Source: Branchiostoma belcheri (Eukaryota; Chordata; Leptocardii; Amphioxiformes; Branchiostomatidae). From it: DNA of 64,000 nt. The stretch spans positions 119,580-183,579 of the forward strand of contig NW_017804065.1 of NCBI RefSeq assembly GCF_001625305.1, in the 5' to 3' direction. Shown piece after piece: positions 37,641 to 47,667 of this stretch. Made by a program: the position numbers and the translations under genes. How positions within the stretch are numbered: position 1 is the first letter of the stretch; every line of letters begins with the position of its first letter. The notes beneath the pieces were generated by a model, which saw nothing but the letters and a program-made list of their open reading frames with translations, searched no databases and had not been told where the DNA came from.

Positions 37641-40600
37641 CCATCTGGCAACCAGGTTGCGTATGCTGATTCCATTGTAAAATGAAGAAAAACAGTAAAA
37701 AAAAAAAAACAGTGGAAATGAACTCAAAACAACGCAATCAAAAAAAATTGGAGGTCAGACACAGCCCGGATGCTGACCCCGTGACCCTGAAATTATGACG
37801 TAAAAACCCTAAGGATTCAGACCAGGTTTTTTGGCGGATGGCGGAAGAACTCCTCAAAAAACCTTAGCAAACCATCTCACGTGGTGTTTTTTGAAAAGCC
37901 GATTTAAACTCCTAAAGAAGCGGCTGATTCGCATTCACACCAGACTAAATAAAAATCAGTTTTCTCTGCTAATTATTTAGCAGTTTCAACCGGTTTCTAA
38001 AAGTCTGGTATGAACGGGGTCTAATTGCCTTGTTTCTGGCATGAAAATAATGACAGAGTAGCCACAATTAGCTGTCCTGTATGAATTTTACATGCCCTCA
38101 TGGGGAGTATAAACAATACAGACTGACATTTATTATTTACATGGTACAATAAAGCACTTTTCTTCTCATACCCAAGAGGGAGAGCATAATTGATGGAGAA
38201 TGTTTCACAATTACAATCGATGTCAGAGTTGATTAGAAAATAGTGAGAACAGGCTTATGAATATAAGCCCTCCACCAAACTTAAGCCCTCCTTGATTCAA
38301 ACAAGTTTGCAGCACTTAAATTTTGGGACAACAGTTTCCAGTATCTTTGAGTTGGTTGTCAACATAATATTTTAGTACATTAAAAACATACATAGCAAGT
38401 TTCCAGTAAGATGTCTTAAAAAAACCTTTAAAAAGCCTCCAATATTACAAAAGTTACTGCAGCTGTATTTAGAAATCAGATTCAAAAGGCAATCCAAGCC
38501 CTAGAGCACAATCATAACTACAAAGCCCTTCAAACATGGAAATCCCTGATCTACAATTATTGTAACTTACTCCTGCTGCCATTAAGCCCTTTGCCGGGAA
38601 ATCCCACATCTAGAGTGCTCTCTCTGCTAAGCCACCAGAAGGTCAGCCTGCAGTTTCCTGATTGCCTGCCTCTCCTAGTAGGAGGGAATCAAAAGTGACA
38701 CTTGTCTGGAAGCAAAAGGGCAGTTTTTGTTGTTACTACAAACAGCCCTAATCTTTATGGAACAAGCTGGCAGCCTCATAGTAACTCCAAGATCTTGTCA
38801 AGTTAGCAGAGGGGTTCAGACCAGGGCTGTCTCCTGCATATGATTTTTGTCTGTCCCACTCATTCATCATCACCCAAGCTTGGTGCTTGCAAAACTAGAA
38901 ATTCTGGAACTTCAAACCCTCAGAAACACTATTTCATGCATTTCAGTTTACTCTTGACTTGAGGAAAGATACATGTATACTAGTACGTGTATTTTCATGT
39001 CATGAAGGTCAGGCTTTGGGGAAAGACGGTGAAATTTTCGTCCATCCTAACAAGCAAATCTCCATCCAGGGAAGTAGAAATGATGGGTCCTGGAGTCAGT
39101 CCTGGTTCAGACTTTTGCCAGTGCCAATGGGAATGCCTAATGGCATAGAGCAACAACTTTCCAATTACCTAATGGCTATTACATGTACAAAGGGCTAATC
39201 CTTGTGACAAGGACAATAGAGGACATGTGTATTTTATCTGTACAAGAAATAAATTGATTAACTCCTGGGTCAGGTCAATGACCCCTTACACTCTATCCAT
39301 CTCTGTCAAAATTAATCCTTGAGAGAAAATCCACAGTGCTGACAAACAGGGCTGGTGTGTAACATACTTCATAATTACATTTTAAGTGACTTAAAGATTT
39401 ACACCTCCGATTCAGCCGATTCATCTCCTTTTCAAGAGGCACTGTTATTCAATTTGTACATGACATTGACCTGCCATCCTACTTGTTCATTAAGCCAGCG
39501 TCCTGCAGCAGGAAAATACTAGTAGCTCCCCTGATGAGTCTGCCAGCTCTATAGAACATTTTTGTCCTCTTCACCACAGCACGTTTTTAGAAATCGGTCG
39601 ATGTTCACAAGTCACTGAGCCACATCCAATATACAGCTTTTCAGGCCAAAAATAGGCTCCATTCTCTGGTGATTCAGGGACATTCTGGCAATTGACGAAT
39701 TCAATCAAAAGTTGTTGACAGTGTAATGCTAGCTTTACAGCAGACCTCTTGTTGTTATTATATATTATAACTACTATTTCTATGCATACATAATTTTTAT
39801 TGTATATCGATTTAACTACTATTTCTATGTATACATAATTTTCAGTAATTGTCAGATATCAGCAATGCAGCCTGAGGTACCATGTATTATATGTAACACT
39901 TTGCAAGCCCAATAAGCTCAAAATAAAGAACAATTATAGAAATTTCACTAGATAATTTACTTACCAATCTGAACCAATGTCTTATAATTAGTTTCAGCCA
40001 CAAAATTCCCTTGCCAGCTGTTATCCTCCAGAATTAATTCTCAAATCTCGCACAATATGACATTGACAAATGTATTCAATTTCTGAGAAATTAATATGTG
40101 CATAAATAAGGAGGAAGTGTTGGAAATAACTATGCCTGGAATTAATGGATATGATAATAATAAGTTGCTGAACATTTAATATATAAGATACAACATATGG
40201 CAATTACTACTAGTATTAATAATAAGTCTAGGAAGCTAATCTACTCTATAAAGTCCATGTAATATGGGACGAGACTAATAGTATATACTAAAAGTATACA
40301 TACAGTTTTCAGTGGAATTTATAACACTTACTAGTAGGCAGTTTTTTGGCTGTTTTTTTATTATGTACTATCCTATAATTACACTGCAGGTAAAAAGTCA
40401 ATATCTAAATGTGCATGTTGTTAAAGTTGTTTCTTATATACCTAGAAAGGAAATTGTGATACAGAAGACAATGGATATACCCAGTATCTGTACATGTACA
40501 TGTAACACCATACAATGTTTTGGGCACTCAATTGCATGATATTCCTCCTCCACCGGTTCTGTATATTTGCACTCACTATAATCCATATATATAAAGCAGG

Positions 40601-42167
40601 CAAGTCCTGATCACCAGGTTGGTGTCCTTAATCTGCATTTCAATATATATGGACTACTGTAGCTCAAGCTCACACCCTTTTTCAAAAATTCTATCAGCAA
40701 GCCTTTATGGATTCTTATCTGGTATTCTACACAGTCTGTAAAGTGTAAGCTAGAACATTACGCACTCAGCTAGACATAACTTAGGATGATGGTCAGAGGA
40801 TCTCTAGTCTAGATGTATGAAAATGCTTGTGGTGTCCTGAAATGCTCTATGTAACTTGTATATGGTCAGAGTCATTGAGTTAGTAGATTAGTCTCTAGGC
40901 TCTAGGATGGAGCTAGCTATCTATATATAGAAGATGCTTAGTAGAAGCCAGGGTAGAGCAGACAGAATGGAATCAATACATATGTTGGAACATAAGTGCT
41001 TTCTCATGATATAAAAAATTATGATTGTGTCCTGACATTGCCAATGACTTTCACAGTGCTTTATCTATGATGCGGCTATGCAGCTACATGGCGCTACAAA
41101 TCTCTATGCCATTTCCCCATCAAAGCCGTTTGGATTATATGTATGGCATACATGTAAATGATAAATGGCACAAAATGTAATGTTTGGCTTACGATCTGAT
41201 GTACAGTATAGATGGTGCAGTGGGAAGCAGAAGTTGGAATTCCCTGTTGTTCCTCCCTGTAATATATCACCTTTACGGATGTACATGTACTGGGTAAAGT
41301 TCTGCGATCACATGTTCACCATCCTAGGAGCCATACTTTTACATTATACATTCCAGTCATCTTTGTGTTAGCAAGTACAGTGTGTGATAAAAGCTGAGCT
41401 ACATGAGAGTGTTCACATCTATAAAAGGAGATTGAGGAAATGTAAAATGGTTCCCTTGCCATCCTCCGTGTTTTGAATAGATTTGCTCTAGTCCATGTAT
41501 GGGTGAGCCTCAAGCATCAAACCGGTGAACATTAAAAGCCGCACCCCAACACACTTATCGATAAGAGTACGGGTGACTTGGTGTGCTTGGCAGAAAATGC
41601 ATGCCGCAGCAAAGCCTCTTGGCACCAGTATTAGCTACTTGAAACAGCATCATGCTTGACTGCTTTACCTCGTTATTGAGGGCAGTCAATTGAAGTCAAT
41701 TTTCTGGTCATCTTTTTATATAGAAAGTTGATTATGAAGCTGCCCTGATGCATTAAACAATAACTGTTTTAGACTGAGTATGAAATGACACTGTGTTGTA
41801 TAATTGTATAAAATGTTTGTTTATACCCAGCTGGCATGTATCACAAAAAATAATGGGACCAAAGTGCAGGTTGTTTATAAGTTGTTTACAAATGCTGGAA
41901 ATATGAAATTACTATGCAAACGTGTAAAAAAAGTTGTCAATATGATGAAGATTTTACAGTAGCTGGAATAATACAGTATCTACCAAAATCATACCTTCAT
42001 CCCTTTTACAGGGAAATTGTTTTGACTATTTGATATTCCTATCTCATGTTCTCTTGGAGGACTACTAGTAGTGTGTACTTCTTGCATTTCTTTACTTCTT
42101 AAAATCATAATCTATTGGAAAATAAAAACGTCGTCCCGATGTTAAGGTTGTGTAGACTGTTTCCTAC

Positions 42168-42314
42168 CTCCTCCTGTCTTCTGGATGATGGCAGACACCG
42201 CCTTGCTCGCCCGTCTCCTGGCTGTCCAGCCACGGCCACTTTTGTTGGAGGCTCCTGTCAACTCGATCTGAGCCGAGGATTTTCTCCTCTTGAACTTCCG
42301 CACAGCACTTCCCA
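42168..42314 (-). CDS. KCNIP: Distal alternative N-terminal exon of KChIP (48 codons, basic)
   Basis: This 147-nt exon has acceptor GTGTATTTACAG and donor GTAGGAAAC. It is open from its first bases: (A)TG then GSAVRKFKRRKSSAQIELTG, ASNKSGRGWTARRRASKAVS and AIIQKTGG plus G. Phase 1 ending in G fits the first common exon, giving a 245-residue isoform with a strongly basic N-terminus. The exon itself lacks a complete internal ATG. The start codon would be made by splicing the 5' exon ending in A at 43510. GC-rich, coding-like codon use supports it. Homology to known KChIP N-termini is not obvious. Confidence 0.6.
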
Positions 42315-43136
42315 CTGTAAATACACGTAGTTCAGTCAGGTTGGTTAATCAAGGTAGTTTTCTTAGATACACAACCTCTTTTTTCTGTACCGTTGTTTTG
42401 GAAGCTGTACTACAGTGCCTTCATCAGGGCAAATTTTTTTCTCCTTTCTCCTTATATTACATGACAATATGACAAGGAAAATGCATATAACCATGAAGGC
42501 TGCGGAACAGCTTCTGAAATATCTGAAATCATTCTGAAATAAGGTTGACTGCACCTAAGAAAGCTATATTTAAATTGAAGAGCTTTCCGTTGTTCCAACA
42601 ACAGAACAAGACAAGCAGCGATGGCAGACTTCATCCCTTACCACACTTTACAGCAGTATTATATATGTAGATCAGTCAGCTTGATTACCCCAATATTGCA
42701 ACAATGCAATAAGAGATAGCACTCTGACTTCACTCACCATACGTGTTTTCCAACCCCAAGGGACTGATAAAAAGAGCATCTCCTAAGATGTCACATTCTC
42801 CATATTTTGATTTTGAAAACTCAGAAACATACACAGACAGACTGACATGCCAAAAACAATATTTCTTGTTATAAAGTAACAAACAAAAACAGACAAACCC
42901 AATATCCTCTGCAGGTAATCACATCATACATCAGGCCACTGCGGAAATCCATTTGCTATATTCCCAGTCGTCAAGTGACATACTAGATATAGCTTCATCA
43001 TCAATTTAGAGGTAATGATGGGGGATCTTATGCAGTAAAACGGCATGGGTTGTGCATCCGGTGGGTTTCACTTCAGCTCACATCTATTAATTTCAGTACA
43101 TGAAACAGTCATGAAATTTTAGTTCACACACGTATA

Positions 43137-43321
43137 AATCTCCAAGCAGATGTTGTGGTTAGAAGAGCTGACTCCTGGCTTCTCTGACAGCACTAGATTT
43201 CCCCTCTATGTAAGAGCACCCCGCCCCCTTTTTGTACTTGCTACAAGAACATATCATTCAATGAAAGTTTCATCCTGACATGTACGTTCCGATCGTCCAT
43301 CCCCACTTCTGCTTGGAGATG
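43137..43321. mobile_element. MITE with ATCTCCAAGCAGAT inverted termini, copy 1
   Basis: It starts AAATCTCCAAGCAGATG and ends TTCTGCTTGGAGATGA, inverted termini about 185 bp apart. It lies in the first intron of the distal KChIP isoform. Copies 2 and 3 are within 1.2 kb. Confidence 0.65.
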
Positions 43322-43509
43322 ATGAGAAATGGTGTTCTACTGAAAATTGATCCTGCACAAATCTAAGCTTTTTTCCCCGCATATGTACCACAGCTCCTCG
43401 CGTACACGCTGCTTTGTTGGACCTAAATACATAATCACGGGAAATATTTCACCCCAAGACAGACGTTGAGATGTGCCAAATCGAGAGATAAGAAGAAAAG
43501 AAGACTCAC

Positions 43510-43640
43510 TCCTTGTTTCTTGAGACCGTCGTTTCTTCAAGACTTCCTCACATTTTTGTTCCGACCGCGGGATGAAATCCGAGCTACAACTAAACGCGAA
43601 GAAGACTTAAAGACGTTCTCTTACAGAACAAGGAGCCGAA
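43510..43640 (-). other. KCNIP: Candidate 5' UTR exon of the distal KChIP isoform
   Basis: A strong donor GTGAGTCTTC follows AAACAAGGA at 43510. Joined to the exon at 42314 it makes AAGGATGGGA, a start codon with A at -3 and G at +4. The 5' limit is not visible and is placed arbitrarily in the CpG-richer stretch near 43560-43640. The in-frame sequence upstream has no ATG, so this exon is non-coding. Confidence 0.4.
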
Positions 43641-43790
43641 ATACATCCAACGCCGAGCCCTCCTGACTTTTACTATAATTACATGTAAAAGATTTTTTTT
43701 TTCAAAACTACAAACAAATGAGAGTGAAAGTAGATAGGTTGAAAAACCTGACTAAGGTTTTGGGTGCGTTTGGGTTGATGCGTTCATATT

Positions 43791-43946
43791 AATCTCCAAG
43801 CAGATGTTCGGGTTGAAGATGATAACGTTTTCTGATAGCCTGGCTTCACTGGCGGCCGCTCGCTTCGAAACACGGATTGGCCGCCAGAAAATCCCGACAA
43901 TTTAGTAAACGTTGTGATGTTTTAATCCAGCACTTACTTGGAGATC
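43791..43946. mobile_element. MITE with ATCTCCAAGCAGAT inverted termini, copy 2
   Basis: It begins AATCTCCAAGCAGATG and ends ACTTGGAGATCTAG. Inside, CTGGCGGCC (43849-43857) and GGCCGCCAG (43879-43887) form a perfect 9-bp hairpin stem. Confidence 0.6.
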
Positions 43947-44226
43947 TAGATAACCATGCGCAGTTTTTGTGTCACCATTTCTAGCAAAAATGGCGGGAGA
44001 AGCCATGTGGTCTCAACGCTGATAACTACTCAGAATAAATTGTGTGAAGATCGATGGTTCATCCCTGCATACATGTTTAATGCAGCGCGCGTGAGACCGG
44101 GCTATTGGGTACAACTGAACTAAATGTGAACGAACAGGTCAAGGCAAATGGTTTATGTTTTATCACTTTGACTGACTCGACCATGCATGTATGCGAGTCC
44201 GTACCGCTTGGGGCTTGAGTTCTTGC

Positions 44227-44371
44227 ATAATCTCCAAGCAGATCTTCTCGTGGTATAGTCGTAATCCGTTGCTCCATTGGCCACGAAATCTTCCGTGGCT
44301 ATTAAATGGACCTACTCCTGGCCGGTAGTTAACTTGCGGTTTTACCAGGGGAGGATCTGCTTGAAGATTAT
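44227..44371. mobile_element. MITE with ATAATCTCCAAGCAGATC inverted termini, copy 3
   Basis: The left end ATAATCTCCAAGCAGATC and right end GATCTGCTTGAAGATTAT are inverted with one mismatch in 18. An internal hairpin GGCCACG...CGTGGCT is also visible. It is the best-preserved of the three clustered copies. Confidence 0.7.
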
Positions 44372-46206
44372 TCCTAGCCTCCTTTAGCAGGTTTTATGAC
44401 TTAGCTTTCATAGCTCACTACGTGCATGTGCTGTGTAGCCTATGTTATTATTATTACCTTCGTTAGAAAGGTTATACTTCCGGTAGTGTTTGCATGCAAA
44501 GAATTCTAATTCAAGAAGCTACTGATGGATAGGTCGGTAGGTATTGTCCTATCATGATCAAAGAATATTATTAGATATTGGGCCCTCTGGTGGCTTTCCT
44601 ACGTACTGACAAAGTACTTCTGGTTTTTCTCGTATCTCGTATTTCCGTCACGACTTTTAAGTCGGGTAGATAATTCTTGTGCTCGGAAAGAAGTGGCATA
44701 ACTTTGGGATCTGTACCTACATCCTTGGCCATGGGAATTAAACGGCAAGGGCGTTTTTAGTTCAAACAGTACAGGATAAGTAAAAGAAGGAGGAATGAAT
44801 TTTTCTTTGATGAAGACTAACATAATAGTATGCAGATAATGCAGATAGCTTTATTTGCATTAATTGATGGCGAAAATATATATTTCAATTGTGCTACATA
44901 TAGGAGCTTTTGAATTCATACTTATTACATTATGTAGCTTCGTTCGAGAGGGTTATTTCTTAATTTGCATAGGTTTTAAGATGGCCGACCCATGACGTTG
45001 CTAGTCAATATGGTGGCACCCATAAATCGAGGGTCAAACAGAATACATTCTTGTCACGCAGATCCTTTTCTTACGGCAACTGACAGAGATGACTGAACCA
45101 TGAACGCAAAACACCGATCCTAACAATCTTGGTTTCCCTCGCATTTCCCCACGATCTTTGCCGAGTCTAGATCTGTTCACGTCCAAAGGGCAAACAACTC
45201 AATTCCATGTCAGCTGTCTCTGTTGTCTGCTTGTATGCATCCAAAATTAATACCGTCTGACTGACGACGAGCAATTTTCTGTCCTAACCGAAGTAAGCCT
45301 GTGGTCATCATTTCGGACAATTGAGCTATAATGAAGATGACCTAGAGATCCATTGCTACTCGGCTTCAGAGTCAATCGTATATCTGGCTTATCCTGTAAG
45401 CTTCCTCTCTGTAGCACACTCGATAAGTTGAGATAACATAACGTTAACGTTTCTCTATTCAGTCTGGTTCATAGACGCTCGCCATCATGTTAAGTGCAAC
45501 GTTGAATGGAGTATCTATGAATAGTTTCTCTAGGCTGTTAAATCACTTGCAAGTAATTGTTATTGGTTGTGTAGGAAGCCGATAAATGGGGCTAATTAAA
45601 AGATCGGTTGACAAGTTCTACGAATATCTCATTTGGGCTACTGCGGAATCATTATTGCATTACAAGTGATTACGGAGTCAGAAACAAACGATCTGTTTAA
45701 TTTGTACTCGTGAAATGTTCTAGATGTGCTCATGTTTCTATCCCTTGCAGGGAATGGGTATATCAAAGCGGGTATTTTATGCAGAAGGGTGGTTAAGCCG
45801 GCGTCACACAGCTGGATAATAGCTCGCCCGGCCAGTCAAATGGACATTTACAGCGACAATACGACCGGTGTCCTCTAGATGACTGCCTGATTTTTAGGGA
45901 TTGGTCGACGTAATTTTCAGGTCAATGAGCCCCGTTCAATGTGGCAGAGTAGATTTTCAGGCAAGATTACGTTGGATACTTGGATACTCTCAGGAGCTTA
46001 TTTTGAGATTCGGCGACATTCTGTCGTTGCCAGCGTGACGCTGACTTTCTACTGGCTATATAGATACAGATAGATACTAGTATGTCTTTTTCCGCTGTTT
46101 TCTGTCACCTGAACACTACGTGCGGTCCATCAGGTATTCTCATGTTGACGCCAGATGACGTCATATTCACATTTATTTTGATGGCGACTACGAATCACTG
46201 TCTTCT

Positions 46207-46395
46207 GTGGACAGGGATGGATTTGTGAATGATGTTGGACACAAGGGACAGGAACGGTTGTGTGAATGTTGTTCAGCACCGGGGACAGGGATGGATGTGT
46301 CAATGTTGTTTACCAGATCATACAGGAATGGTTGTGTGAATGTTGTTCAGCACCAGGGACAGGAATGGAAGAGTGGATGTTGTTCCGCACCAATG
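46207..46395. repeat. Minisatellite related in reverse complement to 13030-13660
   Basis: About four units of GGGACAGGAATGGTTGTGTG and AATGTTGTTCAGCACCA. Reverse-complemented, the core TGTTCAGCACC..GGGACAGG equals CCTGTCC..GGTGCTGAACA, the unit of the array 33 kb to the left. Confidence 0.8.
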
Positions 46396-46946
46396 TCGCT
46401 GGGCGTCGCTATTTAGAAAACTGCGCGCTGGGGTCTTTGCAGTTAGAACACATGATAATATTGATATGCCAACTTTTGTTGATTTAAAGCACAATGGCTA
46501 CGATTAATGGTAACGTTAACGTTGGATTAAAATACCTCGTTATTCGCCTCACGGAAAACATGCAGGCCTTAAGAAACCTGTCTGTATCTGCCGCTTCATT
46601 GCCGAAAAATAGCCTGTTGGATAATGCGTATCTTGCCGGTTGGTTGCAACTTTGCCACACAAAGATCTACTTCCACTCGTTGTTGTTGTTCCACACCCCC
46701 TTTATATTTATTTTTGGAACAGCCCAACGCCGAACTCTAGTTGACATTTGGGTTCGTCCACTCCGCGAAAGGTATGGCTGTGTTATCAGCATAGGCTATT
46801 GAAAAGTCAGAGAAAAGAAACACAACGACCTTATTGCAAGTATTCATACTTAGACATATCAAACTATCTTGAAGATTATCTTTTGTATATCTAAAGCAGT
46901 ATTTTACTTTGATATTATTTACCGTTTTATAAATGGTTGCGTCTGA

Positions 46947-46954
46947 TGACGTCA
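46947..46954. promoter_or_regulatory. Perfect CRE (TGACGTCA), probable ARMH3 promoter
   Basis: The palindromic CREB/ATF site lies about 0.7 kb before the ARMH3 start codon, followed by duplicated TTGGCCATG. A candidate non-coding first exon ends shortly after at 47045 (TTTCTG then GTAAGAAAT). A second possible donor is at 47346 (TTTACAG then GTGAGAGTT). Confidence 0.4.
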
Positions 46955-47612
46955 CGCATGTGTTGGCCATGTTGGCCATGTTGCAGACGTCCCTGTTCTC
47001 CCCTGTTTTGTCATTCTAAACTTTACGAATTAGTCAACATTTCTGGTAAGAAATATTGCACTTTTTAGACCTGAAGGTCTCTAGCTAAGATGTGGACTTG
47101 AAGTTCAATTCCTCTTCGTTTCAATTCACTTTGTGGGGCGATTACCGAAAAATTATCACACAGCAGTGGGCGGGGGCAGGTTGGATACGTTTGAGGTGGA
47201 AGAAAGTCTTGCACGCCAGTTTCCCGACTGTTTCCCTAACTTCGAGTCCCACAAAAACACGACAGGCAGCCCGAATAGATAGATGAAGTCGTGTGATATT
47301 TCCTGACAAAGTTGGGCACTTGTCGTATCATCATAATTTTTACAGGTGAGAGTTCAGTTAGGGCCTTGGTTAGGGTCATTTTTTTTACCCCAACAGTCCT
47401 CTACGATCTCATCCGTAAAGTAGTCCAAGTAGGTCATTGTGTAGTCAGATGTTGAATATTCCTGTATAACCTAAATAACGTGAGGTCACAGGTTTTCACT
47501 TTAAGGTATTCCCAAAAGAGGCAAAAATTTATTTTGAACCTTGTATGTTACAAATTGAATGTGACTGTGTTGATTTGAACATTCTAATTTTCTCTCTCTC
47601 TTTATATATTAG

Positions 47613-47667
47613 AGCCGATGAGTAAAAACACTTCTACTGCGAGGGAAGACACCAGCTAGCCTTCAAC
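47613..47667 (+). other. ARMH3: ARMH3 5' UTR part of the first coding exon
   Basis: A pyrimidine tract and TATATATTAG end at 47612, so the exon carrying the ATG is probably preceded by an intron and a non-coding first exon upstream. The ATG at 47668 (CAACATGA) follows in-frame stops and starts a protein aligned with human ARMH3 (LLRK...KKPLKEKVV). Confidence 0.5.

Larger units (their letters stand above)
31220..42167 (-). other. KChIP intron between the distal N-terminal exon and the 59-codon first exon
   Basis: About 11 kb for the distal isoform; the part directly upstream of 31219 is also the promoter and 5' UTR region of the 59-codon exon. It contains the MITE at 32394-32780, the 136-bp repeat, the 54-bp satellite and the repeat at 37403-37640. 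A small duplication of ACTACTATTTCTATG lies at 39768-39845. I support no further exon. Confidence 0.5.
43641..46940. other. Intergenic region between divergent KChIP and ARMH3
   Basis: It contains two of the three CCAAGCAGAT MITEs, a short CCTTCGTTAGAAAGGTTATA-type repeat (44455-44500, related to 29806-29860), a perfect CRE TGACGTCA at 46156-46163 and the minisatellite at 46207-46395. A 102-codon ATG-started frame at 46494-46802 has a good start context (ACAATGG) but no recognisable family. Confidence 0.5.

Noticed and set aside
43337..43540. Frame beginning KKRRSQETR as the distal KChIP start
   Set aside because: The listed start is TTG and there is no in-frame ATG upstream before a stop. 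The frame is cut by the strong donor at 43509, so I treat this as 5' UTR with the ATG formed at the junction.
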